A stretch of 64,000 nucleotides of DNA. Source: RYN-428 sp035551995. GTDB lineage: Bacteria; Planctomycetota; Phycisphaerae; Tepidisphaerales; Tepidisphaeraceae. Positions 54,501 through 63,241 of this stretch are shown one piece after another. The stretch is from the NCBI GenBank assembly GCA_035551995.1, contig DASZME010000087.1:1-64000 (forward strand), in the 5' to 3' direction. Position numbers and translations under genes: made by a program. Positions within the stretch are counted from its first letter, which is position 1; every line of letters begins with the position of its first letter. Below the pieces are notes generated by a model, which was not told the DNA's origin, ran no database searches, and was given only the letters and a program-made list of their open reading frames with translations.

Positions 54501-54831
54501 CCGCGATCTCCGTGATCCATCGCACGCCCGCCTCGTGCCGCTCGACGATCTGGCCGCGCGAGTCGAGCACAAATAGGTTCGGATCGTCGATCGGCGCCAT
54601 CGTCCCCACGGCGACCAATCGGCCGTCGCGACTAAGATCGATCGTTGAGACTCCCTGCCAGGGCAGCGGACCCGTGCCGGCCGTATTCCACGCGGGAACG
54701 CGTGTCGGACCAGCGGCGCCGCCGACGTCGATAGACGTATCGGCAGTCGCCGTCGAAGTGCGAACGAAGGGCGCAAAACACCAGGCACAAATGAGAAGGC
54801 CGGCCGAAATGACTTTCATATTCGTACGCAT
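51502..54831 (-). CDS. Secreted metallo-beta-lactamase-fold protein flanked by two beta-propellers
   Basis: The 1109-aa protein has a signal peptide (VISAGLLICAWCFAPFV). Residues about 45-485 form a WD40/PQQ-like propeller (DLSRDGRLVAVGT; MSEDGNRIAIGTALGVVRMFD). Residues about 500-750 are a metallo-beta-lactamase domain: HEHGDH metal site, RTPGHTYGS, VCTGDL and IGGHGMGE. The C-terminal about 350 residues are FG-GAP/VCBS repeats with calcium-type loops DIDGDGATDV, DVNGDGKSDL, DFNGDGKPDI and DYDGDGIDDL. The hydrolase substrate is unknown. GGAG before ATG 54831 sets the start. Confidence 0.85.
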   Translation of the reverse strand: MRTNMKVISAGLLICAWCFAPFVRTSTATADTSIDVGGAAGPTRVPAWNTAGTGPLPWQGVSTIDLSRDGRLVAVGTMAPIDDPNLFVLDSRGQIVERHEAGVRWITEIAAFEIAPAVAAISPAPSGDIGDFASLFRFSIGEKDARHESEEKPLVFQYGEHSNHLAPRIAAAKNRLAYATPEGIRWSDAGALGNSPVISRYGLHDARVSCLAVTASGRAVVGMIVGENDHDAGLRNLNVLEDGKPSPIWMRGPADAKDVESAPAPPPAGYGPRTKIKDEKIWCPLSVAIDREGRRVASADYQGWERFVLPRTLDESLRPLRGLGPKLMPTRPTIHIYDVDGKVSRKYGPETFAAPVWCDLAFTGDGASVLAYPHHWNCHGLGGQPNLPADDDSRTLYVLPVNTGDVRAIHFPDAIADVASAGPRTAVACWNGRVYLLDDAGRPIISSPDGIDVGAASLVRMSEDGNRIAIGTALGVVRMFDADGHELWKSDLSQNARRGERPWAHAEHPPTKIGPGVWRTGSGRDPSDAGNQVVIEAPDGLILVDPNSGHSFEQNWTSIKAAGLDPATVKYVLPTHEHGDHAPGAYLWRLATGAKVVASPEMAYVLQHDLPYLSGYSTEPPVPVDMIVDRDQDLMLAGLKVRAVRTPGHTYGSMSWEFEIQGRKYVCTGDLIMPGGALGYFLSPGFWAPDVLDSLKKIDALKVDCVIGGHGMGEPDRFIGAGIRAGEATGWSKMAPLNPDPLFGFTSADYQVVGWLENIYTAAFGDIDGDGATDVAILVPAVGGLDVKIYLCKNGRFDAQPDRIVRVPNFGPGAKLRINHLSAGKVADLLIGTDNEAALLLADAGKLSWRVAPIPGGARAASFAADRNTQPPQCIIGQRFSAGCLLCQLQSDGSLKTTGGPRFAGAALELQLADVNGDGKSDLITSAGEIFLRGHDGALPRAASFTLEHPYGQWTFLGVGDFNGDGKPDIVLLGTTGLHTMASVFYNTGNFDRPYHAKADAELDLGLRLEPLRDGPTVADYDGDGIDDLIVGHSQRQDVLIVLGSRQNGLTRQNDIHLKLDYRMHFDTKLGALALDEKGRKYIAGFGYSMVGASGVYIKTPGPSPSALK

Positions 54832-55043
54832 GCAAGACTCCAATCCGCGTGCGAACGGCGCATTCCGTCGGTCGCGTCCCGCCGGAATTTATCTGACATC
54901 GCCGCTGAAAGCGCGCGTCTTGCGACACGCCCCGCACGGGGAGGGACAACGCGCGATAACTTTCATTTCAACCCTCATGCAGAAGGCGGCGGCGGCGCTT
55001 TGTTTTTGGGCCACCCGATGTCCGATGCGGCCGTCATGATTTG

Positions 55044-58000
55044 TCACCGCGCCGCTGCGGCCGCCTCATTTCGGCGGACTTGCAACATCACCGGCGGCGT
55101 TGTCGGGCTGGGGACTTCGCGGACGCGCATGTGAACGGGCCGGTCCATCTCCTCCACCCATGGGGCGCAGTGCAGGAAGATTTTTGTTTGTGTGTCTTCC
55201 TTCAGAATCTGCACGCCGCTCAGGCCGATGTCGGCGACGAATACGCCATGCGGAAAATTGCGGGCGTCGAAGCTGAGCGGACCCACGAACCCGTTGCGCT
55301 TGACGCGCAACCACGCCGGCGTCAGCTTGCCGGGAGCGACGACGATCGGCTGGTTCGTCGCACCGGCGTTAAGGGCGCCGGCAGGCGAGGTGAAAGGCTC
55401 CAGCGTAACGATCATGTTCGATTTTGAACCCGCCCATGGGCGTTTGAGGTCCGGCAGGGAGCGAACGACCGATCGCCCGTCGATGGTTGCGGTTGCGGTG
55501 ACTTTCAAGCCTTCGGCGGATGCCGCCGGCATGGCGCCGGCCGCGTCGGCGGAAGCGAAAAGGGTCCCCCGTGCGTCCCACTGCCCGGCTTGCACGATAA
55601 GCGGAGAAGAGACGACAAAACCGGCCGGCGGCTTGGAAATATCGATTCGCACGGGGCCGTCGAAGCCGTCCATTCGATTGAGTTTCACGACGAATTCATG
55701 CCCGGCGCCGGCGGGAACATTGGGATCATAGGCATCCAGCGTCACCGAAAAATCGGGCCTGGCCGGGCGGACCGTCAATCGATAGACGTAATCGTCGCCG
55801 CCGAAACCGCGCGTATCGGTGACCCGCGCAAGGTAGTCGCCATCCGCCGGCGCCGTGAACAAAAGCCGCGAATCCGTCCCGGCAAGCCGATCGGAGTCGT
55901 CGTCGTTCTCGTAGAAAATCGGAAACGTCGGCAGGCCGTTGGGGACCAGCGATTCTCCGGGAGCATGCGGTTCGACCACATACGCTTTTTCCTCGACCGC
56001 ATGTGCCGTCGGCGTCGTGCCGAAGTAGCAGCGCCGCTTGCCTTCCAGCGTGTAAAAACCAAATTCCGAATCAGGTCCTTCGGGATATTTGAACAGGCGG
56101 ACGACTTCGCCGTTGATGTAAACGAATTGATCGAGATCCATCTCCAGATAATTCGGAAAGCGGGCGCCGCCGGCGTTGGAATCGAAGCCGCGGAACGTGA
56201 TGTTGCTGTCGCGCACCGCCCGAAGTTGCAACCGCTGCACGGGCCTTCCGTCTGGATAAAGAATCTGCAACTTCGTATCCACCGGCGATCCGCGCCGAGC
56301 CGCCGTCGTTTCGATGGCGTAAGTGCTATTGGCCTTGGCGGTAAAACGGAATACGCCCGCGTCGCCCGGGCGGGCGATCCGGCCGTTCACCGACGACGGC
56401 GTCGAAAGAAACATGGGCCGAGACGCGCCGGCGCCGGGCCCGTTTTCGACCAGTTCCGGCATCGCGCTCACGATCACCGTCAACGGTTTTCGGCTTCGGA
56501 ATTGAGCGGAATCGAGCGTGACGTTCGCTTCGCCCTCACCGGCTGATTTGACCGTCACCGAAGCGTTCTTCGGCAGATTGTGGCCGAGCAACTGCAACTT
56601 GGTTTCGCTATTGGCGGCGACGGAAAGGGGGAAGGTTCCGGTGACGTAGGCATAATCGCCGACTGAAAGCCGGTAGAAATTATCGGCCGACCCGGCGCCG
56701 CTGAGATCGGCCACTTTGACGATATATCGCCCGTCCGCGGGCATGGTGAACGCGAGAAGGGGATCGGGGTCTTCGCCGGCGCCGCTCTGGGTGGCGAGGA
56801 TGCGCCCGGCGGCGTCGGAAAGGGTAAGCTGCACCTGCGATTTGGATAAAAACCGTTTGGCCGCCACGTCGAAGACCACGGTCTGTCCGCCGTGAGCTTG
56901 AATCGAAAAGGAATCCGAGTCGCCCGCCGGCATGAACGCGCCCCATACGCTTACCGGCAGCGTTAGCGGCTGCGCCTCGGCCGGCGAATTATTCGGCTCG
57001 CGCTCGGCGACCTGCGGCAGATCGTCCACGTGCAGCTTGAGCGGCGGACTTTCGCCGCCGGGATATGTCACCGACAGATCGATCGATTCCGGCGCCAGAT
57101 CGCCGCCCGATTCAATTTCCGCCCATGCCTCGCTCGCTCCCGGCGCCTCCGCGAGCCGGGCGGTGATGTTCCCGCTGGCGCCGGCGATTTTCACGCCCGT
57201 GATACGCGCCAGATTTTTCCCCGTCAATTTGACGCGCGTGCGTTTTCCGCGCTCAATTCCGCGCGGCGACAGCATGGCGACGATCGGCTTGGGCGCGGCG
57301 ATTTCGGTCCCGGCCAGCGCGGCGTAAAAGCCGATGGCGCCGTCGAGGCGGCCGACGATCGCGGTCTTATCGTCCTGGGCGAAAGTGAGAGCCGACGGCC
57401 AATCGCTCTGGCGGGGAAAGGTTACTTTTTGATGGAAATCGTGAGTGTCGAAAACGCGAACGGTCCTGTCGTCGGCGCCGGACAAAAGCCACTTGCCGTC
57501 GGTGGACCATGCGATACGGAGAATTGTGCCTTCATGGGCGAACTTGGCGGTTTCGATCGAGTTGCTTCCCTCGACGGCCGACGCGCTGACTTTCCAGACG
57601 CGGATGCGATTATCCACCCCGGCCGCGGCGACGCGGGCGCCGTCGGGGCTCCAGACGACGGTGTCCAAATCCTTCTGCGATTCCGGGCGGGTATCGAGGC
57701 GATTGCCGGTGGCGACATCCCAGAGTTTCATCGTCCGATCGGCGCTGACGCTTGCCAGCACCTTTCCGTCGGGACGAAACGCGACGCCGAAGACCGCGCC
57801 GTTATGGCCGATCAACTGATGTTCCCGCTTTCGGCTTTCGATGTCCCAGACGGCGATCGTCTGATCGTAGCTTCCGGTAGCCAGCTTCTTTCCGTCGGCG
57901 GAAACCGCCAACGCGTAAACGGCGTCGCGATGTCCTTCAATGATGCCGACCGGCTTGAAGTCCGGCAGACTCCAGATCCAAATCCGTCCGATCACCGAAG

Positions 58001-58628
58001 GCTCGCCGCCGGCGGCGAATAAGCGCGTGCCGTCGGAACTAAACGCGACGGCGTTCACGTCGCCGGCGAGATCGTTCAATCGATGAATGACCGCCTGTTG
58101 GTCGACCGACCAGATTTCGACTTCCCCCGGCCGGGCGGCGGCGACGACGTTCATTTTCGAGTCATATGCCAGCGATAAAACAGGCCGCCGAACGGCGACG
58201 GCGGGAACGATATGCGCAGGCCGGGTCGTGGCTGGCGGATTGGCGGACGCATCGCCGGGGAGCGGCCCTTTGGCGCCGGCGTCGATCCAGGCGCGAATGA
58301 CGGCGATTTCCGACGCCGGCAACGCAGGCGCCTTCTTCGGCGGCGGCATGAACGGCTTTTTCTTGTGCTCGAGCTGTTGAACCATCAGGCTCTCGTCGGC
58401 CTTCCCGGGGATCACCACGACGCCTTCGTCGCCCCCTTTCATGAGAGACTCGAACGTCTCCATCACCAATTCACCCTCGGCCTCCTTTGCGTCGTGACAA
58501 CTCATGCAGCGGTGGACGAAGATCGCGCGGACCTGGGAATACGTCGGCGCGGGTTTGTCGTCGGCCAGCGCGGGGATAGCGGCGATCAGCGGAAAGGTGC
58601 AAAACAGAATGCCGAAAATTGCTCGCAT
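55044..58628 (-). CDS. Secreted cytochrome c / WD40 / pre-peptidase-domain giant protein
   Basis: The 1194-aa protein has a signal peptide (IFGILFCTFPLIAAIPALA). A planctomycete-type cytochrome c (about 25-105) has the haem site CMSCH, then KPFMPPPKKAPALPASEI and IRAWIDAGAKGP. A WD40 propeller follows (about 140-490; GTRLFAAGGEPSV, GHRDAVYALAVSADGKKLATGS) and then repeated pre-peptidase-like domains with AEREPNNSPAEAQPL. Planctomycete proteins of this class often also have DUF1549/DUF1553; they are absent here and no partner is adjacent. It is probably exported and haem-loaded. Start ATG 58628. Confidence 0.88.
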   Translation of the reverse strand: MRAIFGILFCTFPLIAAIPALADDKPAPTYSQVRAIFVHRCMSCHDAKEAEGELVMETFESLMKGGDEGVVVIPGKADESLMVQQLEHKKKPFMPPPKKAPALPASEIAVIRAWIDAGAKGPLPGDASANPPATTRPAHIVPAVAVRRPVLSLAYDSKMNVVAAARPGEVEIWSVDQQAVIHRLNDLAGDVNAVAFSSDGTRLFAAGGEPSVIGRIWIWSLPDFKPVGIIEGHRDAVYALAVSADGKKLATGSYDQTIAVWDIESRKREHQLIGHNGAVFGVAFRPDGKVLASVSADRTMKLWDVATGNRLDTRPESQKDLDTVVWSPDGARVAAAGVDNRIRVWKVSASAVEGSNSIETAKFAHEGTILRIAWSTDGKWLLSGADDRTVRVFDTHDFHQKVTFPRQSDWPSALTFAQDDKTAIVGRLDGAIGFYAALAGTEIAAPKPIVAMLSPRGIERGKRTRVKLTGKNLARITGVKIAGASGNITARLAEAPGASEAWAEIESGGDLAPESIDLSVTYPGGESPPLKLHVDDLPQVAEREPNNSPAEAQPLTLPVSVWGAFMPAGDSDSFSIQAHGGQTVVFDVAAKRFLSKSQVQLTLSDAAGRILATQSGAGEDPDPLLAFTMPADGRYIVKVADLSGAGSADNFYRLSVGDYAYVTGTFPLSVAANSETKLQLLGHNLPKNASVTVKSAGEGEANVTLDSAQFRSRKPLTVIVSAMPELVENGPGAGASRPMFLSTPSSVNGRIARPGDAGVFRFTAKANSTYAIETTAARRGSPVDTKLQILYPDGRPVQRLQLRAVRDSNITFRGFDSNAGGARFPNYLEMDLDQFVYINGEVVRLFKYPEGPDSEFGFYTLEGKRRCYFGTTPTAHAVEEKAYVVEPHAPGESLVPNGLPTFPIFYENDDDSDRLAGTDSRLLFTAPADGDYLARVTDTRGFGGDDYVYRLTVRPARPDFSVTLDAYDPNVPAGAGHEFVVKLNRMDGFDGPVRIDISKPPAGFVVSSPLIVQAGQWDARGTLFASADAAGAMPAASAEGLKVTATATIDGRSVVRSLPDLKRPWAGSKSNMIVTLEPFTSPAGALNAGATNQPIVVAPGKLTPAWLRVKRNGFVGPLSFDARNFPHGVFVADIGLSGVQILKEDTQTKIFLHCAPWVEEMDRPVHMRVREVPSPTTPPVMLQVRRNEAAAAAR

Positions 58629-58758
58629 GGTGTTGTACGCGCCAACGCCGCGCGCTCCTCGTGCCAGTCCCAATCGATCCAAAGATGATACCACAGCGCG
58701 ACGCGGTAGTTGAGATTCCGGCGCTCGGGCCGCGAAGACCAAACGACAGCCGGCGACG

Positions 58759-59574
58759 TCAGGGCTGGGATTTGAACAATTCGCGCACTTTCCCGGCGAT
58801 ATCGTCCGCCCGCATCAGGCTTTCTCCCACGAGGACGGCTTTCACTCCCGCCTTGGCCAGTTTCTGAATATCGCCGTTGGTATGAATCCCGCTCTCGCTG
58901 ACCAGAATGCCGCGGTCTTCGACCAGTTCCGCCATGCGCAGCGTCGTACCCAGGTCGGTTTTAAAAGTCCGCAGATCGCGGTTGTTGATGCCGAGCAGGC
59001 TGTAGGAGCGGTGCGGAAACCCGATGACATGGTCTCGGACGCGCATCAGGCTTTCAAGATCATGCACTTCGACCAGCGTCGTCAGATGCAACTCGGTGGC
59101 GAGAATTTGCAGGTCGATCAATTCCCGGGTTTCCAGACACTCGGCGATCAGCAGGATCGCATCGGCGCCCGCGGCCCGGCTTTCATAGACCTGATAGGCG
59201 TCGATGATGAAATCCTTCCGCAGCACCGGCAAACCGACCACGTCGCGAATGGCATGAATATATTCGAGCTTGCCCTGGAAATATTGCTCGTCGGTCAGCA
59301 CGCTCAAACAGTCGGCGCCGCCGGCGGCGTAAGCCTGCGCGATCTTCACGGGGTCAAAGTCGGCGCGGATCACGCCGGCGCTGGGGGACGCTTTTTTCAC
59401 TTCCGCGATGAGGTTGAGCGGCTTGCCGGAGTCGCGGGTGATGCGATGGAAGAAGTTTCGCGGCCGGCCCAGGGTCGAAATCGTTTCCTGAAGGCGCTCG
59501 ACGGGAACACTGACGCGGCGCTCGGCCACCTCCTGTCGTTTGGTCGCGACGATTTTGTCGAGAATGGTGCTCAT
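58759..59574 (-). CDS. trpC: Indole-3-glycerol-phosphate synthase
   Basis: The 271-aa TIM-barrel protein has LIAEVKKASPSAGVIR, ADCLSVLTDEQYFQG, VLRKDFIIDAYQVYESRAAGADAILLI, LVEVHD, GINNRDL and VSESGIHT, all IGPS motifs with the catalytic lysines and glutamates present. It makes indole-3-glycerol phosphate in tryptophan synthesis. It is a stand-alone trpC with no other trp gene in the window. ATG 59574 gives the normal start MSTILDKIV. Confidence 0.95.
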   Translation of the reverse strand: MSTILDKIVATKRQEVAERRVSVPVERLQETISTLGRPRNFFHRITRDSGKPLNLIAEVKKASPSAGVIRADFDPVKIAQAYAAGGADCLSVLTDEQYFQGKLEYIHAIRDVVGLPVLRKDFIIDAYQVYESRAAGADAILLIAECLETRELIDLQILATELHLTTLVEVHDLESLMRVRDHVIGFPHRSYSLLGINNRDLRTFKTDLGTTLRMAELVEDRGILVSESGIHTNGDIQKLAKAGVKAVLVGESLMRADDIAGKVRELFKSQP

Positions 59575-59670
59575 AGGCAAATCGCCGGGCCGAACCTACA
59601 ATGCCCCGCCCGCTGGAAGCCGCGCGCGGCGCGGCCGAACCTTGCGGGAACTTTAAGGCGAACATTTGAC

Positions 59671-60681
59671 GTGTCAATCTTAGGCGCCGACGCCAACTTC
59701 AACTTCGTCGTTTTCGCCGTCGTCGTGATGGCCGTTACCCTTGGCGTTCCGGCATGGATCGCCGGGGCGCTGCGCGTTTTTCGGGCGCGCACGGTCGTCG
59801 GCCCCGAACGATTGAGCCGGCGGCAATCCCCCTGGCCGCTGGTGGCGGCGGTGGGAATGGGGTTGATGATGTGGGTCATGGTGCAGGCCCTTTACGGGGA
59901 CTTGCGAAAGTTGCCCGCCAAGCCGCCCGGTCACTCGGCGCCGCCGGCCGAATCGGTCATCAAGGTCATGACGCCGGGCGACTGGGCGTTTGTCGCCACC
60001 GTGCCGCCGCTGGCGGGATTTACGATGCTGTGGCTGGCTGACTTTTTCGTCGGCGGCACGGTTCTACTCGACCGGCTTGGCTTTAGCCTGCGGCGATCGC
60101 TTCCGGGAATCGCCATGGGAATTTTGGCGGCGATCGTTATTTTGCCGCCCACGTATTTTTTCAGCGAAGCGACGGAATTACTTTATCAGCATATCCATTA
60201 CGTCCATCCGCTCGAGCATGAGCTGTTAAAAGTCATGAAGCAGCCGGAAAATCCGGTTATTCAGTGGATTTTGGTTTTCGGCGCCGCCGTGGTGGCGCCG
60301 CTCTGGGAAGAATTTTTGTTTCGCGGACATATTCAAACGCTTCTCAAGCGGGGCCTGGTGACGCTTTCGTCGCCACGACTGCCCGGCATGGAGGGGTTTG
60401 CCGGATATGCCCCGATGAATGTCCCGATCAATCCGAACCCGATTCCGTTCGCGGAGATCGTCGATCCGCCGCCGGTCTGGCAGACGTGGCTCGCGATTGT
60501 GCTGACCTCCGTCCTATTCGCCATGATGCATCCGATGTGGATGCGGCCGCCGATCTTTATCTTGTCGCTCGGGCTGGGATACTGCTACGAGCGGACGGGA
60601 AACCTGTGGACCAACATGACGGTTCACTGCCTGTTCAATTCAGTATCGACGTTCGTTTATCTGTTTGTGATGCATCCATGA
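59671..60681 (+). CDS. CPBP-family intramembrane metalloprotease (CAAX protease-like)
   Basis: The 336-aa protein has about seven membrane segments and the CPBP motifs: VAPLWEEFLFRG (EExxxR), LFAMMHPMW (motif with His) and MTVHCLFNS (HxxxN). These bind metal for proteolysis or act in prenyl/bacteriocin resistance. The start is GTG 59671, in frame at the first hydrophobic segment. Its TGA overlaps the tyrS ATG as ATGA, so the two are coupled. Confidence 0.88.
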   Translation: MSILGADANFNFVVFAVVVMAVTLGVPAWIAGALRVFRARTVVGPERLSRRQSPWPLVAAVGMGLMMWVMVQALYGDLRKLPAKPPGHSAPPAESVIKVMTPGDWAFVATVPPLAGFTMLWLADFFVGGTVLLDRLGFSLRRSLPGIAMGILAAIVILPPTYFFSEATELLYQHIHYVHPLEHELLKVMKQPENPVIQWILVFGAAVVAPLWEEFLFRGHIQTLLKRGLVTLSSPRLPGMEGFAGYAPMNVPINPNPIPFAEIVDPPPVWQTWLAIVLTSVLFAMMHPMWMRPPIFILSLGLGYCYERTGNLWTNMTVHCLFNSVSTFVYLFVMHP

Positions 60682-61880
60682 TTTCCATCGACGAACAAAT
60701 TAGGGTTCTTTCCCGGCGCTGCGAGCGAATTTTGAGCGAGCAGGATCTACGCGCCAAACTCAAAAGAAGCGCGGAGACCGCAAGGCCGTTGCGCATCAAG
60801 CTGGGGATGGACCCGACCGCCCCCGATGTGACGCTCGGCCATGCCGTGCCGCTTGGCGTCGTTCGGCAATTTCAGGATTGGGGGCATAAAGCCGTCCTGA
60901 TCATCGGCGATTACACCGCCCGCGTCGGCGATCCGACCGGCCGCAATCAAACGCGAAAAGTCCTCGACGGCGCCGAGATCGACGCCAACGCCAAAACCTA
61001 CGTCACTCAAGTCGGCAAGATACTGCTGTGCGATCCCGATCATCTCGAGGTGCGTTACAACGGCGAATGGCTTGGGAAAATGGGGCTGGTGGACATCATC
61101 CGGCTTGCGTCGCGCAAGACCGTCGCGCAGGTTTTGACGCGGGAGGATTTTGCCAAGCGATACGCCGAGGGAGTCGATATTCGGCTTCACGAGATTCTCT
61201 ATCCCCTGCTGCAGGGGTGGGACAGCGTGATGATCGAAGCCGACGTGGAAATGGGCGGAAGCGACCAGCTTTTCAATAATCTTGTAGGCCGGGAGTTTCA
61301 AAAAGAAGAGGGAAAAGAGGGTCAGGTGGTAATCGTTACGCCGTTGTTGGTCGGAACCGACGGCACAAAAAAAATGTCCAAGTCCCTCGGCAATTACATC
61401 GGCGTCAACGATCCGCCGAGCGGCGAAAAGGGGATTTTCGGCAAGGTGATGTCTTTGCCGGACGCGCTGATGGAGAGCTATTACACGTTGCTGACGAACC
61501 TGGCGCCGGAGGAATTTTCACCGCTGATCGCGTCGCGGCCGCGCGACGCCAAGATTCGGCTGGCCAAGTGGATCATCGCGTGGCTGCATTCCCCGGCGGA
61601 CGCCGACGCGGCCGAGTCGGCGTTCATCAATCAATTCGTAAAGCACGAAGAGCCGGCGGATATGCCGGAAATTCCCATCGGCGGCGCTGGGCCGCACAAG
61701 TTGGCGCCGCTGCTGGTGAAAGCGGGGCTGGCGGCGTCCAACGGCGAAGCGATGCGCAAGATCAAGGAAGGCGCCGTCCACGTCGGCGGAGAAAAAGTCA
61801 ACGACCCGGCCCGCGACTGGACCTTCGAGAAGCCGGTGTCGGTGCGGCTGGGGCGGAGGTGGGCGCGGCTAATTCCTTAA
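60678..61880 (+). CDS. tyrS: Tyrosine--tRNA ligase
   Basis: The 400-aa class I synthetase has LRIKLGMDPTAPDVTLGHAVPLGVVRQFQDWGHKAVLIIGD (HIGH-like region), GDPTGRN, LYPLLQGWDSVMIEADVEMGGSDQLFNNLVGRE, KKMSKSLGN (KMSKS) and a C-terminal S4 domain (LLVKAGLAASNGEAMRKIKEGAVHVGGEKV). It charges tRNA-Tyr. It overlaps the CPBP gene by 4 bp. All expected motifs are present. Confidence 0.96.
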   Translation: MISIDEQIRVLSRRCERILSEQDLRAKLKRSAETARPLRIKLGMDPTAPDVTLGHAVPLGVVRQFQDWGHKAVLIIGDYTARVGDPTGRNQTRKVLDGAEIDANAKTYVTQVGKILLCDPDHLEVRYNGEWLGKMGLVDIIRLASRKTVAQVLTREDFAKRYAEGVDIRLHEILYPLLQGWDSVMIEADVEMGGSDQLFNNLVGREFQKEEGKEGQVVIVTPLLVGTDGTKKMSKSLGNYIGVNDPPSGEKGIFGKVMSLPDALMESYYTLLTNLAPEEFSPLIASRPRDAKIRLAKWIIAWLHSPADADAAESAFINQFVKHEEPADMPEIPIGGAGPHKLAPLLVKAGLAASNGEAMRKIKEGAVHVGGEKVNDPARDWTFEKPVSVRLGRRWARLIP

Positions 61881-61952
61881 TTCCCAAAAAACGGATTCGA
61901 GCCGCTCAGACCGTCGTCAACATTGCCGAGCGTATATACCGCCACCTTTGAC

Positions 61953-63176
61953 TCAATCACCCAACGCGGCGAACATCGCTTTGGCTTTGACCAACGTCTC
62001 ATCGTATTCCTCGGCGGCGTCGGAGTCGGCGACAATTCCGCCGCCGACGGGGATGTGGATTAGGCCGTCCTTGACGATCATCGTGCGGATGGCGACGTTG
62101 AATTCCAGGCTGCCGTCGGAGGCGATAGACCCAATGGCGCCGCAGTAGGGACCGCGGCGGACAGGTTCAAGTTCCTCGATAATCTCCATGGCGCGAATCT
62201 TGGGCGCGCCGGTGACCGATCCGCCGGGGAAGGTCGCGCGAAGAAGATCGACGAAGCCGACGTCGGGGCGAAGCGTACCTTCGACGGTCGCGACGCCGTG
62301 ATATACGGTGGGGTGGGATTCGACGGTGCGCGCCTCGGTGACTTTCACGGCGCCGATTCGGCAAACTTTTCCCAGATCGTTGCGCTCCAGATCGACGATC
62401 ATGTTCAGTTCCGCCTGATCCTTTATGCTGTCGCGAAGCTCTACCTCCATGCCGTCTTTACGCGGGCGCGTTCCTTTGATCGGCCTTGTGATGACGCGGC
62501 GCGATCCCGTTTTTTCGTCGATGAACACTTTGAGAAATAATTCCGGCGAATTGCAGATCAACGCAAAATCGCCGAAATCCAGCAGCCCGCCGAAACGGGC
62601 CGGCGAAATTTTAAGCAGGCGGTCGTAAATGTGCGCCGCGCTTTGTCGCTGGCGAACCGTGAAGCGCTGGGAGAGATTAGCCTGAAAAATATCGCCGGCC
62701 TGAATATATTCCAGAACCCGGTTGACGGTCGCACGGTAGGCGGCCGAGCTGAACGTCGAACGACATTCTTCATGTCGCGGGTCGATCGGATCGAAAGTCG
62801 TTTCGCGGGATAAATCGGTTTCATCCTTCCGCGACGCCGGGCAGAAGGCGAACGCGAACAGAGGCAGTTGAAGGTCGGATTCGGCCGTCGATGGAAGGCG
62901 CTCGAAAAGTCGGCCAAGATCGTAGGAGAGAAATCCGGCCCACCGCCCCGGTCGTTGCCCGGCGGCGACCGCGCAATCGGATGCCGGCGAATCCAGTTCG
63001 CCGAGCACTTTCATGGGATCGTCCCAGGATTTGATCACTCTTCCCTCGCGACATAAGACGGTGACGAACGTTCGGGAATCGCACCGCATCACGAGTTCCG
63101 GTCGCGCGGCGACAAGCGGCCAGGAATTTTCCTGCCGATTCGAAGAATCAAGTACAATAAGTGGGGGGCGATGCAC
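61953..63176 (-). CDS. pabB: Aminodeoxychorismate synthase component I (PabB)
   Basis: The 407-aa chorismate-utilising enzyme has YIQAGDIFQANLSQRF, LICNSPELFL, TRPIKGTRPRKDG, LNMIVDLERNDLGKVC, ATFPGGSVTGAPKIRAMEII and CGAIGSI. PIKGTRPR (with Lys) identifies PabB over TrpE, which has PIAGTRPR. It makes 4-amino-4-deoxychorismate for folate. No PabA subunit is in the window. The start is GTG 63176. Confidence 0.88.
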   Translation of the reverse strand: MHRPPLIVLDSSNRQENSWPLVAARPELVMRCDSRTFVTVLCREGRVIKSWDDPMKVLGELDSPASDCAVAAGQRPGRWAGFLSYDLGRLFERLPSTAESDLQLPLFAFAFCPASRKDETDLSRETTFDPIDPRHEECRSTFSSAAYRATVNRVLEYIQAGDIFQANLSQRFTVRQRQSAAHIYDRLLKISPARFGGLLDFGDFALICNSPELFLKVFIDEKTGSRRVITRPIKGTRPRKDGMEVELRDSIKDQAELNMIVDLERNDLGKVCRIGAVKVTEARTVESHPTVYHGVATVEGTLRPDVGFVDLLRATFPGGSVTGAPKIRAMEIIEELEPVRRGPYCGAIGSIASDGSLEFNVAIRTMIVKDGLIHIPVGGGIVADSDAAEEYDETLVKAKAMFAALGD

Positions 63177-63241
63177 GGCGGGATTGTAGTCATCGTCGTG
63201 TCCGCCGAAAGCCAGGAAGCCGCCATCAAAAGGAGGTTCTT

